DNA of 64,000 nt from Anaerolineales bacterium (GTDB lineage Bacteria > Chloroflexota > Anaerolineae > Anaerolineales > Villigracilaceae), in contig JADLBX010000024.1 in assembly GCA_020847435.1 (NCBI GenBank), positions 62,001 through 126,000 on the forward strand, in the 5' to 3' direction. The position numbers and the translations under genes are program-made. This document shows positions 56,492-63,847 of the stretch, piece after piece; within the stretch, counting starts at the first letter, position 1, and each line of letters begins with the position of its first letter. The notes under the pieces were generated by a model. It was not told the origin of the DNA and did not search any database. It saw only the letters and a program-made list of their open reading frames with translations.

Positions 56492-57010
56492 GTACACGGA
56501 TAACACGGAAATCACGGAAGGAAATTGTTCTTACGGATTTTTTGTCCAGGATAATGACCCTTTGCGAGGGTTGTCGTAAATTTTACGATGAAATTGGGCT
56601 TCACGCCCAAAGTTCAACAGCAAACCGACTTCGATTTCGGTCGCTTTCAAGTAATTCAACAACTGCGCGTCGTGAGCGTCAATCAGCCTTTCGACAGATT
56701 TTAGTTCGATCAAAACCACGCCGTTAACGATCAAGTCTGCTTTGTACTCGCCGACTATCTTGCCATGATAGTAAACAAAGATGTCTTTTTGTCTTTCAAC
56801 GATCAACCCAAGTTCCAATAGTAAAATTTCCAACGCCGATTCGTACACTTTCTCGGCAAACCCAAATCCCAATTCCTTGTGAAGCTGAAAGAAAGCGCCC
56901 AATATCTTCCCCGTCAACTCAGAATGTTTGCCTTCGAATTTCTTTTTTGCATCCATGGCTCTTCTCCGTCAAATCAAGATTTTTCCGTGTCGTCCGTGAA
57001 ATCCGTGTAC
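56492..57010. mobile_element. Candidate small inverted-repeat element carrying a GxxExxY gene
   Basis: The ends 56492-56519 and 56983-57010 are 28-bp inverted repeats agreeing at 23 of 28 positions, each built as GTACACGGAT-xx-CACGGA-xxx-CACGGAA. They bracket a single gene of the GxxExxY family. The right repeat supplies the last codons and stop of the neighbouring dehydrogenase, and the left repeat lies just upstream of the SDR start, as expected of an insertion between two operon genes. No transposase is encoded, so mobility would be in trans or by another mechanism. A related gene-less repeat lies near 63797-63826. Confidence 0.55.
56531..56956 (-). CDS. GxxExxY-family protein (PD-(D/E)XK nuclease-like, PF13366)
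   Basis: 141 aa. The signature GFGFAEKVYESAL (~30-42) corresponds to GxxExxY (GFAEKVY), and EYKADLIVNGVVLIELKSV (~71-89) gives the Asp and Glu-x-Lys residues of a PD-(D/E)XK nuclease fold. The ending LLNFG is typical of the family. Function is unknown; no nuclease activity has been shown that I can cite. It has nothing to do with glycan synthesis and interrupts the operon within an inverted-repeat element. Confidence 0.88.
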   Translation of the reverse strand: MDAKKKFEGKHSELTGKILGAFFQLHKELGFGFAEKVYESALEILLLELGLIVERQKDIFVYYHGKIVGEYKADLIVNGVVLIELKSVERLIDAHDAQLLNYLKATEIEVGLLLNFGREAQFHRKIYDNPRKGSLSWTKNP

Positions 57011-57954
57011 GAAAATCTCATCCCCAACCCCTCGACCAGATTCTTGATCGTATTCCAATGCACGCGTTCCCACGCGGCGGGGCTGGAATTGGAATTGTGC
57101 GGCGCGAGCAGGACGTTATCCATTTTCAAGAGCGGACTATCGAGCGGAAGCGGCTCGACCTCGAAGACGTCCAATGCGGCTCCTGCCAGACGTTTTGACT
57201 GCAACGCCTCGATCAGCGCTTTCTCGTCGACGATGGGTCCGCGCGCGGCGTTGATGAGGACGGCGGTCGGCTTCATCAGCGCGAACGTTTCGGAGTTCAT
57301 GAGGTGATACGAAGATGGATTGAGATCGCAGTTTACGGAGACGAAATCGGAGTTGGAAAGTAGAAAGTGGAGGTCGGTCATTTCGATTCCAGTCTCAGTG
57401 ATGAAGACGTGATCTATTTCAACAATGTCGTTGCCATAGACTTTCATGCCGAAGGCGCGCGCGCGGCGCGTCACGGCTTTGCCGATGTTGCCGACGCCGA
57501 TCACGCCGAGGGTGCATTCGCTCAATGTCTTTCCTGGAATCTTTTCCCATTTGCCGCTTTTCATTTCCTTGTCCATCCACGGTTGGCGGCGGGCGAAGGC
57601 GAGCATGTAGCCCAAGACGGTATCCGCTACGGGAGTGGTGAAGGCGTTGGGGGTGCGTCCAATTTTGACCGAATGAATGGAGCAGGCTGAAGCGTCGATT
57701 GAATCGATGCCCGTCCCCCACTTGGAAATGACTTTGAGGCGCGGCGCGCAGGCTTCAATGACGCGCGCGGTGTAACGGTCGTCTCCGCAGATCGCCCCGT
57801 CGAATTGACCCGCGTATTTCATCAAGTCATCTTCTTCCATGCGTTCGCGCACGTCTGGCACGATCAACTCGATGTCGTATTTTGCGAAGACGAGTTTGAA
57901 GCGCTCCACGAACGGAATCATGTAAGGCGCGGTGAAGAGGACGGTGTATTTCAT
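56974..57954 (-). CDS. D-isomer-specific 2-hydroxyacid dehydrogenase
   Basis: 326 aa. The Rossmann motif GVGNIG (~150-155) binds NAD; the catalytic Arg is in NAARGP, Glu in DVFEVEP and His in APHNS. It resembles 3-phosphoglycerate dehydrogenase without the regulatory ACT domain. In this locus it may make a hydroxy- or keto-acid substituent or a precursor of an acidic sugar. The last ~13 residues (FSYTDFTDDTEKS) are encoded by an inverted repeat of the adjacent element, implying that the native C-terminus was replaced. ATG 57954 overlaps the stop of the upstream gene in ATGA and is preferred over TTG 57960. Confidence 0.9.
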   Translation of the reverse strand: MKYTVLFTAPYMIPFVERFKLVFAKYDIELIVPDVRERMEEDDLMKYAGQFDGAICGDDRYTARVIEACAPRLKVISKWGTGIDSIDASACSIHSVKIGRTPNAFTTPVADTVLGYMLAFARRQPWMDKEMKSGKWEKIPGKTLSECTLGVIGVGNIGKAVTRRARAFGMKVYGNDIVEIDHVFITETGIEMTDLHFLLSNSDFVSVNCDLNPSSYHLMNSETFALMKPTAVLINAARGPIVDEKALIEALQSKRLAGAALDVFEVEPLPLDSPLLKMDNVLLAPHNSNSSPAAWERVHWNTIKNLVEGLGMRFSYTDFTDDTEKS

Positions 57955-59471
57955 TTGCAATTGTTTTTCACTTCAGAAAAATTATAAAGCTTCGGCACGG
58001 GCGAGAAATAACTGACGTCTGGAAGCATATCATAGTTCCCTTTGAAATATTCGTCGAAAATATATCGAAAGGAATTGACGGGCGAAATGGTTGGGTACAA
58101 ACCCTGATCGTGATTCGGCAGATAATACGCGTTCAGAATCCACATGCGTTTGTTATTCGATTGCAACCACGGTCCATGATCGCCTTGCAAAATGATAATC
58201 GGAGGCGTGTCTGATTCGGCGATCAACGTGTCAACCGCTTCCAAAACTTTTTGATTCAAAAAGGTCAGTTGATTCTGATAGCCGCGCGCATACAGGTCTT
58301 TGGGATACTGTCTTTTTTCGTTCCAAAAATCGGGAGGATACGTAGGCTCGCCGTTCGGACCAAACACAAAAGGCGGATGAGGCGAGATCAAATGAACGTA
58401 CGCGAAGGTCGGCTCGTCCATGCGCGCAATGTCACCCATCGAATCGAACACGAGCAAAGTGCGGTCGCGGAAATTTTGTCCCATCACTTCGTCGGCGTCC
58501 ACCCAGCCAAACTCCTTCACATAACGCGCCAACGTGGTGTTGAGAAATAACGTTTCAAATTCGGTCATGCCAGCGGAGAAAGGCGGCGGCGTAAAAAACA
58601 CATCGGCGTCGTCCAATTCATTCCATGCAAAACCCGTCGCGAACGCAATCGTTTTATAACCAAGAGTCTCAAAATTATATCGAACCGCGTTGTGTTTATA
58701 CGAGTCCCACAAGACCCGCCGCTTGATGCTTTCGGGATCGAACGACGAATCCAAACCCTGCAAATACGCCATGTTCAACGACGATGCGACAGAAAGTTCG
58801 GTGCGCACATAATTGCTCTGACTGCATTGCGCCACATAAAAACCACGCGCGCGCAACGCATCGAGAAACGCGCTGTTATCGTAGCCGTACGCCTCTTGCA
58901 ACAGATCGGCGCGCGTGTACATATCAAGGATGAAGTAATACACGTCAGGCGGATTTTCGGGACGCGTCAGATTTTCATCCACGGGCGCGTTTTCGGCGGC
59001 GACGCGATGCACGCTTCCTTTTCGGACTTCGGGCTGAATCTGCCATAGCGACATGACCACAAGCCCCAGCGCGATCACGTTCAGCGCGGCTGGCGACGAG
59101 GGAGATCGCTTCACCGCCCAGAGGATTGCAAGCAAGAACAGGATGAGCCACGCCAGCAACAACCACGATTCAAAATCAACGTCGGAAAATTTCTCGGTCA
59201 GCGTGATGAAGACGTGACCATACGAGAAGAACAACGCCATCCACAGCGCGGACAGGAACGCGGCGCGGTTCCAATCACGGAGGATGAGTCGCAACAGAAG
59301 AAAGAGAATCCCCGCAAAGGCGAGGCAAATTATCAACGCCCGCCACCCCGCTTCGACCTTGATCTGCCCCACATTGACCGCCATCAACGCCAACACAGGG
59401 TACGCGCCGAACAAGATGGAATACCACGGGATGGCAAACCATCTGCCCAGGGTTTTTCTGATTTTCTCCAA
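57951..59471 (-). CDS. Membrane-anchored sulfatase/phosphotransferase-like enzyme (alkaline phosphatase superfamily)
   Basis: 506 aa. Four or five hydrophobic helices in the first ~150 residues are followed by an extracytoplasmic hydrolase domain. PDVYYFILDMYTR (~174-186) carries the first metal-binding Asp, YVRTELSVASSL (~222-233) a candidate nucleophile region, and QGDHGPW (~430) the distal metal ligands. LTA synthase, phosphoethanolamine transferases and sulfatases share this layout. In a locus with two sulfotransferases it could transfer a phospho-substituent or remodel sulfate on the glycan. It lacks the C-x-P-x-R sulfatase formylglycine motif as far as I can see, which favours a phosphotransferase. 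Confidence 0.82.
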   Translation of the reverse strand: MEKIRKTLGRWFAIPWYSILFGAYPVLALMAVNVGQIKVEAGWRALIICLAFAGILFLLLRLILRDWNRAAFLSALWMALFFSYGHVFITLTEKFSDVDFESWLLLAWLILFLLAILWAVKRSPSSPAALNVIALGLVVMSLWQIQPEVRKGSVHRVAAENAPVDENLTRPENPPDVYYFILDMYTRADLLQEAYGYDNSAFLDALRARGFYVAQCSQSNYVRTELSVASSLNMAYLQGLDSSFDPESIKRRVLWDSYKHNAVRYNFETLGYKTIAFATGFAWNELDDADVFFTPPPFSAGMTEFETLFLNTTLARYVKEFGWVDADEVMGQNFRDRTLLVFDSMGDIARMDEPTFAYVHLISPHPPFVFGPNGEPTYPPDFWNEKRQYPKDLYARGYQNQLTFLNQKVLEAVDTLIAESDTPPIIILQGDHGPWLQSNNKRMWILNAYYLPNHDQGLYPTISPVNSFRYIFDEYFKGNYDMLPDVSYFSPVPKLYNFSEVKNNCK

Positions 59472-59490
59472 AATTCTCTTCTCCGATTAA

Positions 59491-59543
59491 CGTAACGCGA
59501 CATTTATGTCGCCTTACAAAAGCGACATAAATGTCGCGTTACG
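59491..59543. repeat. Nested perfect palindrome overlapping a stop codon
   Basis: Two perfect 22-bp arms (59491-59512 and 59522-59543) surround a 9-base loop, and each arm contains GCGACATTTATGTCGC, itself a near-palindrome. The TAA stop of the CMP-sugar synthetase gene lies in the right arm. It may act as a terminator-like or mRNA-stabilising structure, but it has no U-tract. Confidence 0.88.
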
Positions 59544-60201
59544 AGTTTCTCTTCAACAAAAAATCGCAGATGGCGAAATCGAGTTCTTCGTCAATGTCCC
59601 ACGCTTCGTCGGCTGGAATCTCGAATAGGAGCGGCTTGTCGCTGATGCGGTGATGTTTGGCGATGAGATTCTCTCGCTTGAAAATGTACACGCAGGAGTT
59701 TTCCTCGTAAACAGGAGGCAGGTCTTGCGTTTGGATCAACTCTTTCGGGTTGTGGTTGATGGCATTGCCATGTTGGTCGTAGAGGCGGGTTTGGAGGCGG
59801 GTGACGGAGAATAGGGAATCGTGATTGGGGTAATTAGTAATTAGTAATTGAATCGCCTTCGAGATTGTTTCGGCTTTGAGGAGGGGATTCGTGCTGTGGG
59901 TTTGCAGATAGAAATCCGCTTCGAATTGTCCCGTGTCGTGGATCAAAATTTCGTTCATCGGCACGTCGTCGGCGCGGAGGGATTCGGGACGGACGACGAT
60001 CTGCACGGAGGGGAAATGCTGTCGCAAGCCGTCTATCACCTGCTCCGAGTCGGTGTCCACGACGATTTGATTGATCTCTGGCACGGCGAGCAACGTCTCG
60101 ATGATGTGATGGAACAGCGGCTTGCCAGCCAGCGGACGATAATTTTTCCCTGGCACGCGTTGGGAATGATGGCGCATCGGAACGAGGGCGATAATTTTCA
60201 T
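59539..60201 (-). CDS. CMP-sugar synthetase (acylneuraminate cytidylyltransferase family)
   Basis: 220 aa. VPMRHHSQRVPGKNYRPLAGKPL (begins at residue 7) is the CTP-binding signature of NeuA/KdsB-like enzymes. VVDTDSEQV, QTHSTNPLL and the C-terminal AWDIDEELD metal site complete the set. It would couple CMP to a sialic-, legionaminic-, Kdo- or other acidic sugar for the surface polymer; no sugar synthase is in the window to decide which. Residues ~118-126 (LLITNYPNH) are encoded by a TAATTAG-type simple repeat inserted in frame. Its ATG overlaps the stop of the upstream membrane protein in ATGA. Confidence 0.9.
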   Translation of the reverse strand: MKIIALVPMRHHSQRVPGKNYRPLAGKPLFHHIIETLLAVPEINQIVVDTDSEQVIDGLRQHFPSVQIVVRPESLRADDVPMNEILIHDTGQFEADFYLQTHSTNPLLKAETISKAIQLLITNYPNHDSLFSVTRLQTRLYDQHGNAINHNPKELIQTQDLPPVYEENSCVYIFKRENLIAKHHRISDKPLLFEIPADEAWDIDEELDFAICDFLLKRNS

Positions 60202-61613
60202 GGCAGGATAACCTGAAGTTTAATCTGATAGTAGTCTTCGGCGCAACGGGTGATCCAATATCCCTTTTTGTCGGGCGGGTCGAAGTCACGGATGCCGCCG
60301 ACGGGAGCGCCGTCTATGGCGAGGACTTCGACGCGTGATTGACCGCCCGCTACGGCGGAAAGAATCGTCGCTTCACGTTCGTCCCAGAGTTGGGCACGGG
60401 TTTGGAAAATGGAAATGTTTTTTGAGGATTGGAGAATTGTGAGAATTGGGAAAATCAGTATGAGGAGCGAAACGACGATCAAAGTTTTTTGCAACCAAAG
60501 CGGAGCAAATACATTACGGAGAGCATATCCAGCGATCCAACCCAACGCAACAAACGCAAAGACCATGATGTGACGTGGGATGATTTGTGTGCGCTCGATG
60601 GGGAGTCCTCTTTCAACGTACGCGCTCGGCGTCAGCGACGCGGCAACGAGTAAAACCGCAAACAGGAAAATTCCAAATCCAAGCGCGATCGTTTTTGGGA
60701 TGTTGATGTCTCTTTCTTTAGTGCTCAACACAAAGCCGAACAGACCAGCAAGGACGAAAATGAGGAGATGCTGATAGTCCTTGACGGAGAGGGTTACGAA
60801 TGCACGCGTGAAATTGAAAACGAGAACGATCAGTTCGGACAGGCTGGCGGGCTCGCCGTATCGTTCGGCGCGGATCTGCGTGGAGGGTGCGAAGACGAGC
60901 AATGCCATGGCGATGAGGGCGAATGTCAAAGCGACGACGGCGTTGACAAACGTCTTCTCAGCCCAAACTTTTTTGTAGCGAGAGCCGATGAACGCGATGA
61001 CCGTGTACACGGCGAGAATGGAAACCAGCACCGTGCAACTCGCTTCGGAGAATCCGCCCGCGAGGAGGGAGAGCAGGGCAATGAGGACGAGGCGTAATGG
61101 CGCCAGCGAGCTGGCTGAGTCCAAAACACTGGTCAACACCCAGGGGATGAGGATGAGGGGAAACGTGTAGGTGAAGAAGCCTGTGTTCCAGTATACGGAT
61201 TGATACAAGTGCGGCGCGAGATAAATGGTGAAATAAACGATGACAAGAGAAAGAAGAGTTGCATGGAAAGTGGAAAGTGGGGAACCCGAAAGGGCGGAAA
61301 TGCTTCGGGAGAGGCGAACCAGACCTCCCGTCCAGAGAAGAAGCGAGAGCGGGATGAGGAGTTGCAGTCCAAAAACGCCGAGCGGATAGAAGAGTCCCGC
61401 GAGAATCGTCACGGAGTATCGGCTGGGAGTGTACGTCACGTTGTAAGCGTAGCCGCGCAGGGTTTCGAGAAATCCCAAATTGCGGAAGTCGGCGTTGTAA
61501 CACCAATCGTCTGCCCAATAGCGGAAGTAGACGCCAAGGGTTGCGTAAACGCCCAAGCCGATGAGGAAGACGGCGAGTGGAATCAATGCAAGGTGTTTTT
61601 TTTCGAGCCGCAT
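60198..61613 (-). CDS. Multi-spanning membrane protein, DUF6056-like, copy 2
   Basis: 471 aa from ATG 61613; the frame continues upstream to 61679 but that extension is soluble and atypical. About ten hydrophobic segments are present. YFRYWADDWC (~30-39) and LTPSAYVERGLPIERTQIIPRH are shared in position and pattern with the protein at 52160-53650, marking paralogues. It is probably a GT-C-like enzyme or another step in glycan assembly. It is the first gene of the minus-strand glycan operon, so the operon promoter should lie at 61614-61690. A GGATTGGAGAATT-type repeat lies within its coding region near 60424-60449. Confidence 0.75.
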   Translation of the reverse strand: MRLEKKHLALIPLAVFLIGLGVYATLGVYFRYWADDWCYNADFRNLGFLETLRGYAYNVTYTPSRYSVTILAGLFYPLGVFGLQLLIPLSLLLWTGGLVRLSRSISALSGSPLSTFHATLLSLVIVYFTIYLAPHLYQSVYWNTGFFTYTFPLILIPWVLTSVLDSASSLAPLRLVLIALLSLLAGGFSEASCTVLVSILAVYTVIAFIGSRYKKVWAEKTFVNAVVALTFALIAMALLVFAPSTQIRAERYGEPASLSELIVLVFNFTRAFVTLSVKDYQHLLIFVLAGLFGFVLSTKERDINIPKTIALGFGIFLFAVLLVAASLTPSAYVERGLPIERTQIIPRHIMVFAFVALGWIAGYALRNVFAPLWLQKTLIVVSLLILIFPILTILQSSKNISIFQTRAQLWDEREATILSAVAGGQSRVEVLAIDGAPVGGIRDFDPPDKKGYWITRCAEDYYQIKLQVILP

Positions 61614-61691
61614 GACGGGAGGATTATACCGAATATTGAATTGACATTCTTCCCGCCTCATGTTATAAAACGCAAACAATTTACGGATTTA

Positions 61692-61866
61692 CTCATCCAG
61701 AGAAGCTGAGGGACCGACCCGTTGACGCTTCGGCAACCGATGTAGTCTGGTAGTCAGTTCGTCAAATAGTCTGATGGTCAACAGACCAAGAGACTACGAG
61801 ACCAAAAGACTACGTGACCAATTACGGTGCCAACTTCGGCGCATGACACTTCATGCGAGAGATGAG
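61692..61866 (+). ncRNA. SAM-I (S-box) riboswitch with an expanded P3 arm
   Basis: P1 strands CTCATC (61692-61697) and GATGAG (61861-61866) enclose the conserved S-box core: CAGAGAAGCTGAGGGAC, CGACCCG, TTCGGCAACC (61731-61738 region), GGTGCCAACTTCGGC (61826-61840) and GAGAGATGAG. The region between the core halves (61740-61820) is about 80 bases of TAGTCTGG/AGACTACGAGACC-type repeated units, much longer than a normal P3. The RNA should bind S-adenosylmethionine and shut off downstream transcription. The natural target is methionine metabolism, here metH at 63848. Confidence 0.92.
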
Positions 61867-61887
61867 AGATGATATGCGCTTTGCGTG

Positions 61888-61917
61888 TCGCCTCTCACTA
61901 CGAGAGGCGATTTTGTT
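61888..61917 (+). terminator. Riboswitch-controlled intrinsic terminator
   Basis: CGCCTCTC (61889-61896) and GAGAGGCG (61902-61909) form a perfect 8-bp stem followed by TTTTGTTG. The CCTCTC strand can alternatively pair with the GAGAG near the 3' side of riboswitch P1, which gives the antiterminator expected when SAM is absent. Confidence 0.88.
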
Positions 61918-61930
61918 GTAAAGGCAATTC

Positions 61931-62069
61931 CGTTGGTTGAGTAGCCCCGTGCTCGTCGGGGCGTATCGAAACCAACGGGTAACCTGCAAGTGACTGGTTT
62001 CTTGAACATTGGTGGTCTCGATACGCCCTTCGTCTTCGCTACGCTCCGCTCAGGGCTACTCGACCACCG
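61931..62069. repeat. Pair of palindromic repeats (GGTTGAGTAGCCC / GGGCTACTCGACCACC family)
   Basis: Unit 1 is closed by CGTTGGTT (61931-61938) and AACCAACG (61970-61977). Unit 2 is closed by GGTGGTC (62011-62017) and GACCACC (62062-62068), with a CGATACGCCC...GGGCTACTCG interior. The units are inverted relative to each other and fill the space between the riboswitch terminator and the next gene. Confidence 0.8.
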
Positions 62070-62073
62070 AGGC

Positions 62074-62424
62074 ATGAATGAAATGGAAATTGGAGAAACA
62101 ATTTACGTAACAACCCGCGACGACTTCCGCAAGTGGCTGATCAAGAATCACCAAACGAAAAAAGAGATTTGGTTGATTCGCTACAAGAAAGCCGCCAAGA
62201 AACCGTCCCTTGACTATGTGGAGGCGGTGGAGGAAGCCATTTGTTTTGGCTGGATTGATAACCTCGAAAAAGGCATGGACGCGGAACGCTACGCCCTGCG
62301 TTTCTCGCCGCGCAAACCGAAATCGAACTGGACGAACACGAACAAAGACCGCGCCCGCAAGATGATCGCCGAAGGCAGGATGACGCCTGCGGGGAAGGCG
62401 ACGCTTCCGAGTGATGTGAAATAA
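62074..62424 (+). CDS. Short YdeI/OmpD-associated family-like protein, apparently C-terminally truncated
   Basis: 116 aa from ATG 62074 (an ATG at 62083 is also possible). VTTRDDFRKWLIKNH, IWLIRYKKAAKKPSLDYVEAVEEAICFGWIDN and RFSPRKPKSNWT are the hallmark of the YdeI/OmdA family N-terminal region; homologues usually run to about 190 aa with a further C-terminal domain that is missing after RMTPAG. Function is poorly defined. The frame extends upstream into a palindromic repeat, which is not believed to be translated. It is the first gene after the SAM riboswitch but has no evident link to methionine. Confidence 0.8.
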   Translation: MNEMEIGETIYVTTRDDFRKWLIKNHQTKKEIWLIRYKKAAKKPSLDYVEAVEEAICFGWIDNLEKGMDAERYALRFSPRKPKSNWTNTNKDRARKMIAEGRMTPAGKATLPSDVK

Positions 62425-62440
62425 TGAAAGGAAAAGCAAT

Positions 62441-63535
62441 ATGCCACCTAAACCGTTTTACGAAATCGCCGAAAAAAATTATCTATTCAAAAGCAAGACA
62501 CAAAATATTCATCGTGGAAGACGTACCCCTGAAGAGAACGTCAGACAATGGGTACTCTTTGAATTGCTTTCGACCTACGGCTTTTCACTCAACAACCTAG
62601 ACGTGGAAGTTTCAGTTGGTCAAAAATATAGCAAAAGTAACTATCGAGCCGATATTGTCGTCAAACGTGACAGTTCGCCTTATATTATTATTGAATGCAA
62701 AAAACAAGGAACACAAGTAAAACCTGAAAAGGGTTTAAAGCAAGCCCAAGATTACGCAGAAAATCTAGGGGCAACTTTTGTTGTCTTTGCTGATGACAGA
62801 CTCGATGACTGGGTTGTTAGACGGCGATGGCATGGGGAATGGGTACATGTTTGCGACATTGAAAAAAATGCAGACGTAGCAGAAACAGACAGCATCACCT
62901 CTTCTACAAGTTTACTCAATTCGTTAGAGCCAATTCTTGCATGGATTTATGAATCTGTTCCAGCAGCTGAAGCTCCACAATATTTTGATTCGTTGCAAAA
63001 ATTTTTCGTATTGGGTACCGAATGGGGATTAGACTACGACTTAACTTGGGGATTAGCGACTTTGTTACCAATTCTGGGCACTCACAACAAAATTGGCAAG
63101 CAAGAATTTACCGTTGACGAATATGAAGAGAAAAGTATGGTCGCTGCGTTTAGATTCCTCAATTCTTACCTTGAAAAGCAAAGACTAATTGAGAAATCAA
63201 GTCGTTTTGAAGGTGAATTTGACGATCTATGGAGACAATTGCTGACTGAGTTCTTTGAAGTTTCGCAAACACACAAAGGTATTAAACACATAGATTCATT
63301 AACAATAAGGCTGATTACGGCATTGTTGCAATATCTTTCAGATGTCCGAGAGCAAGAACATTACATAGATATAAAACATTCAACTATGCGAGAAATAGAA
63401 AGTGTCCTCGAATGGGTATTGGTTAAAAACTTGAATCGCACATTACCAGACCCTTTGGATACTCAAGATGTCATCAGCTTACAAGTTCGTTGTAAAGAAG
63501 CATGGTCTAAAAGAAAGTTGAAAACACAATCTTAG
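62441..63535 (+). CDS. Protein with HsdR N-terminal-like PD-(D/E)XK nuclease domain
   Basis: 364 aa. EENVRQWVLFELLSTYGF followed by YRADIVVKRDSSPYIIIECKKQG (~68-90) is the type I restriction enzyme R-subunit N-terminal domain (HSDR_N_2) with Asp, Glu and Lys of the PD-(D/E)XK centre. No helicase or translocase domain follows; the remaining ~230 residues are helical and not recognised. It is probably a stand-alone nuclease-like defence or repair protein. AAGGA lies eight bases before the ATG. The gene is visibly AT-richer than its neighbours, indicating recent acquisition. It lies between the SAM riboswitch and metH. Confidence 0.8.
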   Translation: MPPKPFYEIAEKNYLFKSKTQNIHRGRRTPEENVRQWVLFELLSTYGFSLNNLDVEVSVGQKYSKSNYRADIVVKRDSSPYIIIECKKQGTQVKPEKGLKQAQDYAENLGATFVVFADDRLDDWVVRRRWHGEWVHVCDIEKNADVAETDSITSSTSLLNSLEPILAWIYESVPAAEAPQYFDSLQKFFVLGTEWGLDYDLTWGLATLLPILGTHNKIGKQEFTVDEYEEKSMVAAFRFLNSYLEKQRLIEKSSRFEGEFDDLWRQLLTEFFEVSQTHKGIKHIDSLTIRLITALLQYLSDVREQEHYIDIKHSTMREIESVLEWVLVKNLNRTLPDPLDTQDVISLQVRCKEAWSKRKLKTQS

Positions 63536-63593
63536 TGTCGTCCTATCTATGGATTTATCTCTCACAAATGACTCTAAAGAGGAAAACAAATAC

Positions 63594-63659
63594 ATGACCA
63601 ACCGCACCTACACCAACCGCCGCTACCTCGACGCCCTCGAAAAGATTGAGCGGGGCTGA
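63594..63659 (+). pseudogene. Duplicated 5' fragment of metH
   Basis: A 21-codon frame reading TNRTYTNRRYLDALEK and ending in an early stop. It closely matches the start of metH 254 bp downstream ([15 protein letters not shown]) and diverges after Lys where a GGGGCTGAAGCC-type repeat begins. It is best read as a remnant of an interrupted or duplicated metH start. Confidence 0.8.
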
Positions 63660-63847
63660 AGCCGCCTGCTCAGCACATGGAAGCCCTACGGGCTAACGAG
63701 CGAGTCCGCTTCAGCGGACTTCCACGAACTGAGGCAGGGATTTATCCCGCCGAAACCCCGCACTGGAAGAAACACAGAAATTGGAATTTTGAAAAACAAT
63801 CCGTGTAAATCCGTGTAATCCGTGGCTAAAAACAATTTAGGAGCAAC
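63660..63847. repeat. Repeat-rich spacer between metH remnant and metH
   Basis: It contains the perfect hairpin AGTCCGCT-TC-AGCGGACT (63703-63720), a TCCGTGTAAATCCGTG tract near 63800 related to the ends of the 56492-57010 element, and the AGGAG ribosome-binding site of metH (63840-63844). No gene is seen; a minus-strand frame at 63686-63976 is antisense to metH. Confidence 0.7.

Noticed and set aside
61888..61917. Terminator of the glycan operon
   Set aside because: The stem and U-tract work on the plus strand just behind the riboswitch, and the glycan operon starts at 61613 on the other strand.
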